Shown here in pieces: positions 17,675 to 26,859 of a stretch of DNA of 64,000 bases. Source of the stretch: Paraburkholderia aromaticivorans (GTDB taxonomy: Bacteria; Pseudomonadota; Gammaproteobacteria; Burkholderiales; Burkholderiaceae); contig NZ_CP051516.1 of NCBI RefSeq assembly GCF_012689525.1, positions 4,509,439 through 4,573,438 of the forward strand. Direction: 5' to 3'. The notes beneath the pieces were generated by a model, which saw only the letters and a program-made list of their open reading frames with translations, did no database searches and was not told the DNA's origin. Made by a program: the position numbers and the translations under genes. The stretch's first letter is position 1; each line of letters starts with the position of its first letter.

Positions 17675-18454
17675 ATGAATTACTGGATGCGGCGCTTGCG
17701 CGTCGCGCTGCCCTGGCTGGTGGTCGCGGTGCTGTCCGCCGCGGTCGTGATGCTGACGATGCTGCCGGCCGCCTGGATCACCCCGCAGTTCGCCAAACAG
17801 ACGAGCGGCCACGTCAATCTCGTCAATCCGGCCGGCTCGCTGTGGCACGGCTCGGCCACGTTGATGCTGGCCGCCGGCTCGGACATGAGCGCGGCGACGC
17901 TGCTACCTGGCCGGATCGAATGGCACACGGCGTTCTGGCCGCTGTTTACGGGCCGCGTGCGCATGATCATGCGGCACAGCGAAGCAATGCCGGAGCCGAT
18001 CACCGTCGATGCCACGCCGCGCAGCGCGACCGTCACGCCCGGCGCGATCGCCGTGCCGGCTTCGCTGCTGAGCGGCCTTGGCGCGCCCTTTAACACGCTC
18101 GATCTGCAGGGCAATGTGCAACTGTCCTGGTCGGACTGGCGCAGCTTCAACCGGGAAGCGTTCGGGCAGTTGACGGTCACGTTGACCGACGTCAGTTCGC
18201 GTGTCTCGCTGGTCAAGCCGCTTGGCTCGTACCGGGTGCTGTTTCAGGCGCAGGGCGAGTCGTCCACGCTCGATCTGACCACCACCAAGGGCCCGTTGAT
18301 GCTGACCGGCAATGGCACGCTGTCGGCGGCGTCGACGTCGTTTCACGGGACGGCCAGCGCCGCGCCGGAGGCTCGCGACAATCTCGCGGGTTTGTTGAAC
18401 CTGTTGGGGCGGCCGAGCGGACCGGACACGGTGGCGTTGACGTTCGTGCACTGA
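17675..18454 (+). CDS. gspN: Type II secretion system protein GspN
   Basis: Accessory protein of some type II systems, anchored by one N-terminal segment (about 10-30) with a large periplasmic domain; 259 residues. Typical features are SLWHGSATLML and GRIEWHTAFWPLFTGRVRM. It is last in the operon. Its final ~30 codons before the tail are repeated in degraded form downstream with a 165-bp offset. Confidence 0.88.
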   Translation: MNYWMRRLRVALPWLVVAVLSAAVVMLTMLPAAWITPQFAKQTSGHVNLVNPAGSLWHGSATLMLAAGSDMSAATLLPGRIEWHTAFWPLFTGRVRMIMRHSEAMPEPITVDATPRSATVTPGAIAVPASLLSGLGAPFNTLDLQGNVQLSWSDWRSFNREAFGQLTVTLTDVSSRVSLVKPLGSYRVLFQAQGESSTLDLTTTKGPLMLTGNGTLSAASTSFHGTASAAPEARDNLAGLLNLLGRPSGPDTVALTFVH

Positions 18455-18581
18455 GGCACGCTGCCTGGCGCTGCGGCGCCGGCTGGTCAAGCGGCGGCGA
18501 TGTCGTTCATCGAGGCGGCCAGCGCTGCGCCGCAGGCGCGCGCTAACTTCGCGGGGCGGCTGAACCTGTTGGGGCGGCCGG
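18330..18581 (+). repeat. Partial tandem duplication of the gspN 3' end
   Basis: Copy 1 is about 18330-18416 inside gspN; copy 2 is about 18495-18581 in the spacer. The offset is exactly 165 bp, i.e. 55 codons, so copy 2 stays in the gspN frame. It reads ASAAPQARANFAGRLNLLGR against ASAAPEARDNLAGLLNLLGR. The gspN stop lies between them, so copy 2 is not translated as part of GspN. Confidence 0.8.
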
Positions 18582-18596
18582 GCGTCGACGCAATAA

Positions 18597-18635
18597 AAAA
18601 GAGGCATGGCCGTGGATTGCGGCCATGCCTCTTTT
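18597..18635. terminator. Bidirectional terminator between gspN and the efflux lipoprotein gene
   Basis: A perfect 16-bp stem (AAAAGAGGCATGGCCG and its complement) closes a 7-base loop. Runs of A on the left and T on the right suit both strands. Confidence 0.88.
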
Positions 18636-18659
18636 GCTTTGCCTCGACGGCCAGTGCTT

Positions 18660-20231
18660 CTACTCGGCGTGCATCCGCGACGGCGTCGTCGCCGCGCTTT
18701 GCGCAACAGGCGCAGCCGACGATGCCGGCAGCGGCGCCGGCGCCGCCACATCACCTGTTTCGCGATTCATCTGCGACGCGTCCCAGCCGCCGCCCAGCGC
18801 CTTGACCAGACCGACCGACGACACCATCCGCTGCCCGGCGATGTTCTCCAGCTTCTGCTCGGCCGTGAAGGCGGTGGTCTGCGCCGTCAGCACGTTGACG
18901 TAGCCGACCGTGCCGGCCTTGTACTCGTTCGTGACGATGGCGAGCGCCTGACGCGCCGAGTCCACCGCCTGCCGCTGCACGACGATTTCCTGTTCGAGGA
19001 TGCGCTGCGACGCGAGGTTGTCCTCGACGTCCTGGAACGCGGCCAGCACCGTTTGACGATAGGTGGCGACATCGCCGTCGTAGGCAGCGCGCGCGGCGTC
19101 GGTCTTGGCCTGCCGCAAGCCGGCGTCGAACAGCGTCGCGGCGAGTTGCGGGCCGAGCGTCCAGAAGCGCGACGGCGCGGTCAGCAACTGCGAGAACACC
19201 GAATTTTCGAAGCCGCCGGAAGCCGACAGTGTCAGCGACGGGAAGAACGCGGCGATGGCGACGCCGATCTGTTCATTCGCCGCCGCGGCCTTGCGTTCCG
19301 CCGAGGCAATATCCGGACGCCGCTCGAGCAGCGCGGACGGCATCTGCGACGGCACGGCAGGCGGCGTGGCGGTGAGCGGCATCGGCGGAATCGAGAAGGT
19401 CGAGGCCGGTTCGCCGACCAGGACGGCGATTGCGTGCTCGTCCTGGGCGCGCTGGACGCCGTTGTCGATCGCGGCGGCCTGCGCCGATTGCAATTGCGTC
19501 TGCGCCTGAATCACGTCGGAGCGCGCGGCAACGCCGGCCGCGTACTGGTTCTGCGTGAGTTGCAGCGAGCGCTGGTAGGCCGCGACGGTGTCGTCGAGCA
19601 GCTTTTGAGTCGAATCGAGCGCGCGCAGCGCGAAGTAGGTCTGGGCGAGCGTGGCCTGGGCCGATAGCCGTGCGTTGGCGAGGTCCGCCGCGGCACCTTG
19701 CTGGCCGGCTTTCTGCGAGTTCACCGAGCGGGTGACCGAACCCCACAGATCCGGCTCCCAGCTTGCATCGAGCTGCACGTTGAAACTGTTGCTGACGCCG
19801 GAGCGGCTCGTCGCGGTGGTCGAGTTGCCGCCGGACGACGTCCCGTTGCCAGAACGCGTTGCACCCGCCGACGCGCCGATAGTCGGGAAATACGCCGCAC
19901 GTGCCTCGCCGACCAGCGCGCGCGCCTGCCGGTAGGCGGCAGCGAATTGGGCGACGGTCTGGTTTGCGGTGTTCAGGCGCTCTTCGAGCGGGTTGAGCTG
20001 CGGATCTTCGTAAATGCTCCACCAGTCGCCGCGATCCTGCTGATCGGCCGGTTGAGCGACTTTCCAGCCGGGCGCGGCTTCCTTGTACGACGCCGGGATT
20101 TCGGCGGCGGGCCGCTTGTAGTCGGGGCCGACCGCGCAAGCCGCCAGCAGGCTGGCGAGCGCCGCAGCCACAGCAATGGTCAGGGCGTGAGGCGCAAGCA
20201 TCCGCGCGCGCGAGATTCGATCAGACTGCAT
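18660..20231 (-). CDS. Outer-membrane efflux lipoprotein (NodT/OprM family)
   Basis: TolC-like outer-membrane channel for drug efflux; 523 residues. The signal peptide ends in a lipobox LAAC with lipidated Cys32, followed by AVGPDYKRPAAEIP, typical of NodT-type factors. Two OEP repeats with long helices follow (LNTANQTVAQFAAAYRQARA; AAANEQIGVAIAAFFPSL). ATG 20231 has AGAAGGA upstream; the frame is open 15 codons further. No periplasmic adaptor or RND pump is adjacent. The nearest pump is the MFS gene at 21720. Confidence 0.9.
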   Translation of the reverse strand: MQSDRISRARMLAPHALTIAVAAALASLLAACAVGPDYKRPAAEIPASYKEAAPGWKVAQPADQQDRGDWWSIYEDPQLNPLEERLNTANQTVAQFAAAYRQARALVGEARAAYFPTIGASAGATRSGNGTSSGGNSTTATSRSGVSNSFNVQLDASWEPDLWGSVTRSVNSQKAGQQGAAADLANARLSAQATLAQTYFALRALDSTQKLLDDTVAAYQRSLQLTQNQYAAGVAARSDVIQAQTQLQSAQAAAIDNGVQRAQDEHAIAVLVGEPASTFSIPPMPLTATPPAVPSQMPSALLERRPDIASAERKAAAANEQIGVAIAAFFPSLTLSASGGFENSVFSQLLTAPSRFWTLGPQLAATLFDAGLRQAKTDAARAAYDGDVATYRQTVLAAFQDVEDNLASQRILEQEIVVQRQAVDSARQALAIVTNEYKAGTVGYVNVLTAQTTAFTAEQKLENIAGQRMVSSVGLVKALGGGWDASQMNRETGDVAAPAPLPASSAAPVAQSAATTPSRMHAE

Positions 20232-20419
20232 GCAATGAATTCCTTCTGGACGCCGCGGCGCGGCCAATGGCGGCACCGCCGGCCGGGCGAGATCTTGGTC
20301 TGCCGGAATGTTAGCGTATGAGCCCGCTGGGCGCGGGAAACTGAAAGGGTAATGCGAGGAAGGAGGCAGGTGTGTTACTGAGGGTGCCGCGAAGGTTACG
20401 CGCTGTTACCGGCCTGGCG

Positions 20420-20791
20420 TTAAACCCGTGATTCCGTCGACTTGGCCTGGCGGGCCAGCTTACCGGCGGCGGCCCGGCACGGTGCATCGCCGCGCGCCTG
20501 GCAGGCGCCGGCGGGGCCTACGTGCTTTTCCGCGCCAGTGGGAACGACAGCGGCATTCACCGTAGGCACGGCCGCCGCCACCAACTCGACTTTTGTTGTC
20601 TTGACGCCCTTCCGTCCCCGCCGATGCTCGAACCACGCCAGTACCGCCACGCCGACCGATCCGCCAGGCAGCACAAACAGCACGGCGAACAACGCGAGTT
20701 TCCACCAGCGGTGCGGCCCTTGAAAGGTGCTCAGTGCGGAATCGGTCAGGGAGCGGCTCAGGCCGCCAAGCGTGTTTTTGAGGTACAGCAT
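20420..20791 (-). CDS. Small single-pass membrane protein of unknown function
   Basis: A 123-residue protein, not recognised. ATG 20791 is supported by AGGA. One hydrophobic segment (about 33-52: LALFAVLFVLPGGSVGVAVL) is followed by a basic stretch (EHRRGRKGVKTTK) and an Ala/Pro-rich C-terminal tail with two Cys. It is divergent from marR and may share its control region. No function is claimed. Confidence 0.55.
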   Translation of the reverse strand: MLYLKNTLGGLSRSLTDSALSTFQGPHRWWKLALFAVLFVLPGGSVGVAVLAWFEHRRGRKGVKTTKVELVAAAVPTVNAAVVPTGAEKHVGPAGACQARGDAPCRAAAGKLARQAKSTESRV

Positions 20792-20896
20792 CAGGGAAAT
20801 CCTTTTTCGCGCGTCGCGGTCGCGGCGCGCAGACAATCGGTCAGAACATGGTCTCGGGTGGCGCGGGTCGCGCGTAACTCGTTGCCTACAATAATA

Positions 20897-20925
20897 TTGA
20901 CTATGCAATCAAATTTCAAGATACT
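20897..20925 (+). promoter_or_regulatory. Candidate upstream promoter in the marR control region
   Basis: TTGACT (20897-20902), 17-bp spacer, GATACT (20920-20925), upstream of the second promoter at 20984. The region 20880-20930 is clearly AT-richer than the surroundings. Confidence 0.4.
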
Positions 20926-20978
20926 TCCCCCGCGAACATCGGCCGTGTTGTTTTCCTGTCGTTCGCACTACGCGAAAT

Positions 20979-21011
20979 CAAGTTTGACTTGTCTGCTTAG
21001 GCAGCTAAAAT
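20979..21011 (+). promoter_or_regulatory. marR promoter with overlapping dyads (likely autoregulatory operator)
   Basis: TTGACT (20984-20989), 16-bp spacer, TAAAAT (21006-21011). Two dyads overlap it: CAAGT-TTG-ACTTG (20979-20991) over the -35, and CTGC-TTAG-GCAG (20993-21004) inside the spacer. MarR proteins usually bind such short palindromes in their own promoter. Confidence 0.6.
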
Positions 21012-21042
21012 CCGTTCTGCTTGAGACGTTCCCGGATACACG

Positions 21043-21585
21043 ATGACTGACGGCCCCTACAAGGCGGACGAGATTCACCTCGAATCGAGTCTCGGCTACT
21101 ACCTGACGAAAGCTCGAAATGTGCTGGTCGAGCGGACGGACCGTGCGGTCAAACCGCTGGGACTGACCACGCAGCAGATCGGCGTGATCTTGATGTTGTC
21201 GTCGCGGCGCGCGAGCACGCCGTTCGAACTGTCGCGCGCCATGTCGTATGACAGCGGATCGATGACGCGCCTGCTCGATCGCCTTGAAAAGAAAGGCTTT
21301 ATCGTGCGCTCGCGCAGCGAGACCGATCGGCGGATGGTGAAGCTGGAGTTGACGCCGCAAGGCCACGACGCCGCCCGGCAACTGCCCGGTCTGGGCGCGA
21401 CGGTGCTGAACGAACAGCTGCGCGGGTTTTCGGCCGCCGATCACGCCACGTTGATCGACCTGCTCGGCCGTTTCATCGCGAACGGCATCGACGCGGGAGC
21501 AAGCGCCGGATGCGGATTGGGGCCGCAACACGAATCGCTGGACGAATCATCCGAAGCGTCGTCGCGGGAACACGGCGAATACTAA
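21043..21585 (+). CDS. MarR-family transcriptional regulator
   Basis: Winged-helix repressor of 180 residues. Seen: LTTQQIGVILMLSSRRASTP, the recognition helix region FELSRAMSYDSGSMTRLLDR and the wing (KGFIVRSRSETDRRMVKLEL). It sits directly upstream of an MFS drug pump in the same direction, as EmrR does with EmrB. It probably represses the pump and itself until a phenolic or hydrophobic ligand binds. The ligand is unknown. Confidence 0.9.
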   Translation: MTDGPYKADEIHLESSLGYYLTKARNVLVERTDRAVKPLGLTTQQIGVILMLSSRRASTPFELSRAMSYDSGSMTRLLDRLEKKGFIVRSRSETDRRMVKLELTPQGHDAARQLPGLGATVLNEQLRGFSAADHATLIDLLGRFIANGIDAGASAGCGLGPQHESLDESSEASSREHGEY

Positions 21586-21719
21586 CCAGGACGCGTTTTC
21601 CAAGAGCGTCATCGTTTGAATATATCTGTCTGGGCAGAGAGTGATCCGGCATCTAAGCACGCCACCTGGGGTGGTTGATAAAGCTGCCGCGACAAGCTTT
21701 CCAGCTGAGGAGAAGAATT

Positions 21720-23267
21720 ATGAACGCCCCGGCTTCCGCCGCCACACCCGCCCCGCTCAAGGGCGGCGCCTTGGCCTTGCTCACGGTCGGGCTCGCACTC
21801 GGCACGTTCATGGAAGTGCTCGACACGTCGATTGCGAACGTCGCGGTGCCGACCATTTCCGGCAGCCTCGGCGTGGCGACCAGCCAGGGCACCTGGGTGA
21901 TCTCGTCGTATTCGGTCGCGTCGGCGATTGCGGTGCCGCTGACAGGCTGGCTCGCGCGACGCGTCGGCGAAGTGAAGCTGTTTACGCTGTCTGTGTTGCT
22001 CTTCACGATCGCTTCGGCGCTGTGCGGCTTCGCGCACAACTTCGAATCGCTGATCGCGTTCCGGCTGTTGCAGGGGCTCGTTTCCGGACCAATGGTGCCG
22101 CTCTCGCAGACCATTCTGATGCGCTCGTATCCGCCGGAAAAGCGCGGACTCGCGCTGGGTCTATGGGCGATGACGGTGATTTGCGCGCCCATCTTCGGGC
22201 CCGTGATGGGCGGCTACATCACCGACAACTACACGTGGCCGTGGATCTTCTACATCAACGTGCCGATCGGTCTGTTCTCGGCGGTATGCGCGTACCTGCT
22301 ACTGCGCGGCCGTGAAACGAAGACCACGAAGCAGCGCATCGACGCGGTCGGCCTCGCGCTGCTCGTGATCGGCGTGTCGTGCTTGCAGATGGTGCTCGAC
22401 CTCGGCAAGGATCGCGACTGGTTCAACTCGACGTTGATCGTGACGCTGGCCGTGATCGCGGTGGTGTCGCTCGCCTTCATGCTGGTGTGGGAGTTGACCG
22501 AGAAAGAGCCGGTGGTCGATCTCTCGCTGTTCAAGGATCGCAACTTCGCGCTCGGCGTGGTGATCGTCTCGTTCGGCTTCATGGCCTTCTTCGGCTCGGT
22601 GGTGATTTTCCCGCTCTGGCTGCAAACCGTGATGGGCTACACCGCCGGGCTGGCTGGTCTGGCGACCGCGCCCGTCGGTTTGCTCGCGCTGTTCTTGTCG
22701 CCGTTGATCGGCAAGAACATGCACCGCTTGAACCTGCGCGTGGTGGCGAGTTTTGCGTTCGTCGTGTTCGCGTTCGTCTCGTTCTGGAACTCCACGTTCA
22801 CGCTCGACGTGCCGTTCAATCACGTGATCTGGCCACGGCTCGTGCAAGGCATCGGCGTAGCTTGCTTCTTCGTGCCGATGACCACGATTACGCTCTCCAG
22901 CGTGCCGGATGAGCGGCTGGCGAGCGCTTCCGGCCTGTCCAATTTTTTCCGGACCTTGTCGGGCGCGATCGGCACGGCGATCAGTACGACGTACTGGGAG
23001 AACGACACGATCTACCATCACGCGATGTTGACCGATTCGGTCAACGTCTATGCCGCGAACACCAATGCTTATACCAATGCGCTGGCCGGTATCGGGCTCT
23101 CCGGCGACGGCATCACCGCGCAGTTGAATCAGGTGGTGACGGCACAGGCTTATATGATGGCCACCAACGATTTCTTCCGCATTTCCTGCGCGGCGTTTCT
23201 CGTGCTCGCGGTGCTGGTCTGGGTCACCAAGCCACGCAAGGGTGTCGGCCCTTCAATGGGGCATTGA
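21720..23267 (+). CDS. MFS drug efflux transporter, DHA2 (EmrB/QacA) family
   Basis: Proton-driven multidrug exporter with 14 predicted helices; 515 residues. Motifs: LDTSIANVAVPTISGSLG in TM1 and AVPLTGWLARRVGEVKLF (motif A) after TM2. ATG 21720 has AGGAGA upstream; an upstream in-frame ATG at 21675 lacks a site. EmrB-type pumps normally work with an HlyD-like adaptor (EmrA) and an outer-membrane channel. The channel gene is nearby on the other strand but no adaptor gene is present. Confidence 0.9.
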   Translation: MNAPASAATPAPLKGGALALLTVGLALGTFMEVLDTSIANVAVPTISGSLGVATSQGTWVISSYSVASAIAVPLTGWLARRVGEVKLFTLSVLLFTIASALCGFAHNFESLIAFRLLQGLVSGPMVPLSQTILMRSYPPEKRGLALGLWAMTVICAPIFGPVMGGYITDNYTWPWIFYINVPIGLFSAVCAYLLLRGRETKTTKQRIDAVGLALLVIGVSCLQMVLDLGKDRDWFNSTLIVTLAVIAVVSLAFMLVWELTEKEPVVDLSLFKDRNFALGVVIVSFGFMAFFGSVVIFPLWLQTVMGYTAGLAGLATAPVGLLALFLSPLIGKNMHRLNLRVVASFAFVVFAFVSFWNSTFTLDVPFNHVIWPRLVQGIGVACFFVPMTTITLSSVPDERLASASGLSNFFRTLSGAIGTAISTTYWENDTIYHHAMLTDSVNVYAANTNAYTNALAGIGLSGDGITAQLNQVVTAQAYMMATNDFFRISCAAFLVLAVLVWVTKPRKGVGPSMGH

Positions 23268-23343
23268 AGTCTAACGATGCCTTTAAGCGGACGCGCGCCG
23301 AAACGATATTTTTCCTTCGACTCTTCGCGCGCGTCTTCAGCCT

Positions 23344-23844
23344 TTATTGCGTGATGGCTTCGCCATTCGTCGCCGGGATCGATTGACCCTGCAACGCGTC
23401 CGGATGCGCGGTCGCGGGCGCCGCCTGCGGAGGTTTGGCGCCACTCTCCGGCGCGCCGGCCGCAGTGCCTCGCACGTATTGCTTGAAGTCGGCGCCGGCT
23501 TCCCATGGGTTCGGTTTGCAGCCCATCGAGCCGTCGCAGTGCGCGGCGAAGCCGATCGTTGCCGTGCCGTCCGGATTCGCGGCGCGCGTGATCTGATACG
23601 CCAATGCGCGCTTGCCGCCATCCGGGCCGGCGGTCTGGATCAACGTGTCGGTCGACGCATCGATCTTGTAGGTCGAATGGCTCGCCACCCACGCCTGCGC
23701 CCGTTGCCACCAGACATCGCATTCCGCTTTATTCGAACACGTCAACGGTGTGGTCGCGATTTGCATGACGTCGGGATCGACCTGCCCTTGCGTCGAACAT
23801 CCCGCCGCCGCTACGCACAGCATGGCCAACAGACTTTTCTTCAT
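23344..23844 (-). CDS. Putative lipoprotein, unknown function
   Basis: A 166-residue protein with a lipobox AAGC (Cys16). The body contains CSNKAECDVWWQRAQAWVAS and a Cys pair (HCDGSMGC); the C-terminal third is Pro/Ala-rich. ATG 23844 is preceded by GGAGG. The frame is open a further 65 codons upstream, but those codons lack lipoprotein features. It is probably tethered to a membrane facing the periplasm. Confidence 0.75.
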   Translation of the reverse strand: MKKSLLAMLCVAAAGCSTQGQVDPDVMQIATTPLTCSNKAECDVWWQRAQAWVASHSTYKIDASTDTLIQTAGPDGGKRALAYQITRAANPDGTATIGFAAHCDGSMGCKPNPWEAGADFKQYVRGTAAGAPESGAKPPQAAPATAHPDALQGQSIPATNGEAITQ

Positions 23845-24005
23845 CACGTTGAATCCTCCCTCTGTGGTGCGCGTCATATTAGTTTGGACCGCGGCGTCGG
23901 TACGGTGTTTCATCTGGATCAGAGAATCGTCAGAACGCGCGGAGATTTTGCCGATGGCGTTCGACACTCGACCGCGCATTGCGTAGACGTTACCTGCGCG
24001 GAATA

Positions 24006-24033
24006 AAAAAGCGGCCATGCTTGGCCGCTTTTT
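24006..24033 (-). terminator. Terminator downstream of gshA
   Basis: Twelve-bp stem AAAAAGCGGCCA/TGGCCGCTTTTT with a TGCT loop. The T run in the minus direction suits gshA, which ends at 24058. Confidence 0.85.
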
Positions 24034-24057
24034 CGTCACCTCACCTGCACGCGTTAT

Positions 24058-25674
24058 TCAGACGCTGAACCGGTTCAGCGTGTACGCCCGATACGCCGCG
24101 ACGAACGCGTCGAACGAACCAACTTCTTCCTGTTCGAGTTTGGCTTGCTCGGCGAGCGATTGCGCGGCGAGATCGGTGAAGGCCTTAGTCTGCTCGGCAT
24201 CCAGCGGACGCGTGCGGAAATACTCGGCGTGCGCTTCGCTTTGTTCGAGACCGAATGCGAGGAAGCTTTGCTGCTTCTCGCGCATGGTCTGCAGCACGCG
24301 CGCCGACGGCGTCAGCGATGCATCCGCCAGCTTCGCGCGTTGAACCGCGACGGCACGTGCATGCGCATCGCCACCATGCAAAGTGTCGAGCGTGGCCGCC
24401 GCTGCGTCGATCTTGATGAGCAGTTCGTTCGCCCAGTCCGTCATCGCAACCGGACGACCGTCGCGTGTCAGTTCGAGACCCGGCTTGCGCCCTTCCATCG
24501 TGACGCGGCCGAAGTTCTGGTTGGCTTCGGCATAAGCGTCCGGCGGCAACAGCGCGCTGTCGTCGAGTGCGCAGACCAGCAGATAGGCGTCGAGAAAGCG
24601 CGACGTCTCAAGCGAAATGCCGGTCGGCTCGAAAGGGTCGATGTCCATGCAACGCACTTCCACGTATTGCACGCCGCGCGCGGCCAGCGCGTGCAGCGGA
24701 CGCTCGCCCGGATACGTGATGCGCTTCGGACGGATCGTCGAGTAGAACTCGTTTTCGATCTGCAGCACGTTGGTGTTGATCTGCACCCACTCGCCATCGC
24801 GTTGCGTGCCGATTGCCTCGTACGCGGGATACGGCTGGCTCACGGCTTTCGCGAGCGCGTCGAGGTAGCCCGGCAGCGTGTCGTAATCGGCGTGCAACTC
24901 GGCTTGCGCCGTGGTGTTCGAATAGCCGAGGTCGCTCATGCGCAGGCTGGTTGCGTACGGACGATAGAGCGTGTCGGCGTCGAATGTGTCGAGCGTGTGT
25001 TTGCGATCGCGCAGAAAGCGCCGATCCAGCGCCGGCGATGCGCCGAACAGATACATCAACAGCCAGTTGGTGCGGCGGAAATTGCGGATCAGCGCGAGAT
25101 AGCGGTCGGACTGGAAGTCGACGGCGTTCGCAGTGGACTGCTGGTCCACATGCAGCAGCCGCCACACTTCTTCGTTCAGCGAATAGTTGTAGTGGATGCC
25201 CGCAATACACTGCATCGTGCGGCCGTAACGAAGCGCGAGGCCGATGCGGTACACGTACTTCAGCTTGCCGATGTTCGAACTGCCGTAGTGCGCGATCGGA
25301 ATGCCATCGTCCGTGTCGGGCAGCAGGCCCGGCATGGAGTTGTTCCACAGGATCTCGTCGCCGAGTTCCGCGTAGACAAAACGGTGGAGCGTGTCGAGCT
25401 TCTCGAGCGTGAGCGCGACGTCGTGCTCAGCCGGCGTGATCAGTTCGAGCAGCGCTTCGGAATAATCCGTGGTGAGCGACGGATGCGTGAGCGCCGAACC
25501 GAGCGCGCGCGAATGCGGCGTCAAGGCGAGCTTGCCCTCGTGCGTCACGCGCAGGCTTTCCTTTTCGATGCCGCGCAGGCCGCGTATCAGCGCGCCGCGC
25601 TGCGGGCCTGAGGTCAGCACGGACAGGCGGTGCGAGAACGCGTCGGTCGTGCGGGAGGGTGTCGTGTTTGGCAT
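24058..25674 (-). CDS. gshA: Glutamate-cysteine ligase (type I)
   Basis: First and rate-limiting step of glutathione synthesis: ATP-dependent ligation of Glu and Cys. The 538-residue cytoplasmic enzyme has the hallmark RGLRGIEKESLRV near residue 31, then THPSLTTDYSEALLELITP and GIHYNYSLNEE. Length is close to the E. coli-type enzyme (about 518). ATG 25674 is chosen; the frame can be read back to a TTG at 25728. It has its own terminator, and gshB is not in this window. Confidence 0.94.
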   Translation of the reverse strand: MPNTTPSRTTDAFSHRLSVLTSGPQRGALIRGLRGIEKESLRVTHEGKLALTPHSRALGSALTHPSLTTDYSEALLELITPAEHDVALTLEKLDTLHRFVYAELGDEILWNNSMPGLLPDTDDGIPIAHYGSSNIGKLKYVYRIGLALRYGRTMQCIAGIHYNYSLNEEVWRLLHVDQQSTANAVDFQSDRYLALIRNFRRTNWLLMYLFGASPALDRRFLRDRKHTLDTFDADTLYRPYATSLRMSDLGYSNTTAQAELHADYDTLPGYLDALAKAVSQPYPAYEAIGTQRDGEWVQINTNVLQIENEFYSTIRPKRITYPGERPLHALAARGVQYVEVRCMDIDPFEPTGISLETSRFLDAYLLVCALDDSALLPPDAYAEANQNFGRVTMEGRKPGLELTRDGRPVAMTDWANELLIKIDAAAATLDTLHGGDAHARAVAVQRAKLADASLTPSARVLQTMREKQQSFLAFGLEQSEAHAEYFRTRPLDAEQTKAFTDLAAQSLAEQAKLEQEEVGSFDAFVAAYRAYTLNRFSV

Positions 25675-25941
25675 TGATGCGAGTCGGGCGTTGTCGGCCG
25701 CCATGTGCCGCAGCACTGCGGTTGACAACGTTCGGCGGAATTTTCAGTAGCGGGCACTTTAACATCTCGCCAGAACGGCTGCTTGAGGCCGCTTCGGCGG
25801 CTCATCGGAGCACGCCGGGCCGCCACTTTTTCGGGCCAATCCGCCTGTCTTTCGGGCCAATTCGTCGGCCGTGCGCCACATCGCTCTACCCGCCACGCGC
25901 CTCGCGCGCGATCCGCTTTTCTCCCCCAAGGGCGAGAGGCT

Positions 25942-26859
25942 TCAACCGCCACGCGCGACGCCGACGCGGTCCGCTACTTCATTCCACAGATGCATCGCCG
26001 CGTACGCACGCCACGGCCGCCATGTGTCGGTGCGGGCGCGTTGCTGCGTGGGCCGCACGAGCGACGGATCGCGCGCGCAGATCGACTGCATCAGCACGAG
26101 GTCCCATGCGGGCCACGCGTCGGCGTCGCGCCATGCGCGCATGGCGACATACTCGACGGTCCACGGGCCGATGCCGGGTAGCGCGAGCAGCGCGGCGCGC
26201 AGACTGTCGGCGTCGGCCGTGTTGCTGTCGAGCGGCACGTCGCCGGTGGCGACCGCGTGCGCGAAACCCTGCAACGCCGCTACACGTTTACCCGGCATGC
26301 CGATTTGTGCGAGATCCACGGCGGCCAGCGCGGCGGGCGTCGGGAAGCGCCACGCGGTGTTCTCATGCGGATGCCCCTCGATGCGCTCGCCGGCGCGCTG
26401 CACCAATCTGCCGATGATGGTGGTCGCCGCCTTCACGCTGACCTGCTGCCCGACGATCGCGCGCACCACCAGCTCGAAGCCCGACCACGCGCCCGGTACA
26501 CGCAAGCCGGGCACGGCTTCGACCAGCGGCGCGAGCCACGGGTCCGCGGCGAGCTCGGCGCCGATCTTTTTCGGATCGGCGCGCAGGTCGAACATCTTCG
26601 CGATCGGCGCGGCGAGCGCGTCGGCGTGACGGTTCACCGGCCCTTCGATGCTCGCGACAAGGCAGCGCTTGCGCGGATGCAGACGCACGCTCAGCGTGCC
26701 GCTGTCGCCGGCCCAATCGATCGCGCGACGATACGCGCCGTCTTCCACCGCTTCGACGCCGGGCGTCGCGCGTCCGCCGAAGAAACGCAGCAGGCGCGGC
26801 CAGTCGAAGGGTGGTTTGAACGGCAATTCAAGGGTGGCGACTTCGTCAAGCGTACTCAC
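25942..26859 (-). CDS. alkA: DNA-3-methyladenine glycosylase II (AlkA-type)
   Basis: Base-excision glycosylase that removes alkylated bases such as 3-methyladenine. The 305-residue protein has the HhH-GPD core: FELVVRAIVGQQVSVKAATT, the hairpin LLALPGIGPWTVEYVAMRA and the catalytic Asp in PAWDLVL. The GTG start (26859) overlaps the ada stop codon (GTGA), so the two are translationally coupled. Upstream codons in this frame are a shadow of ada. Confidence 0.9.
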   Translation of the reverse strand: MSTLDEVATLELPFKPPFDWPRLLRFFGGRATPGVEAVEDGAYRRAIDWAGDSGTLSVRLHPRKRCLVASIEGPVNRHADALAAPIAKMFDLRADPKKIGAELAADPWLAPLVEAVPGLRVPGAWSGFELVVRAIVGQQVSVKAATTIIGRLVQRAGERIEGHPHENTAWRFPTPAALAAVDLAQIGMPGKRVAALQGFAHAVATGDVPLDSNTADADSLRAALLALPGIGPWTVEYVAMRAWRDADAWPAWDLVLMQSICARDPSLVRPTQQRARTDTWRPWRAYAAMHLWNEVADRVGVARGG

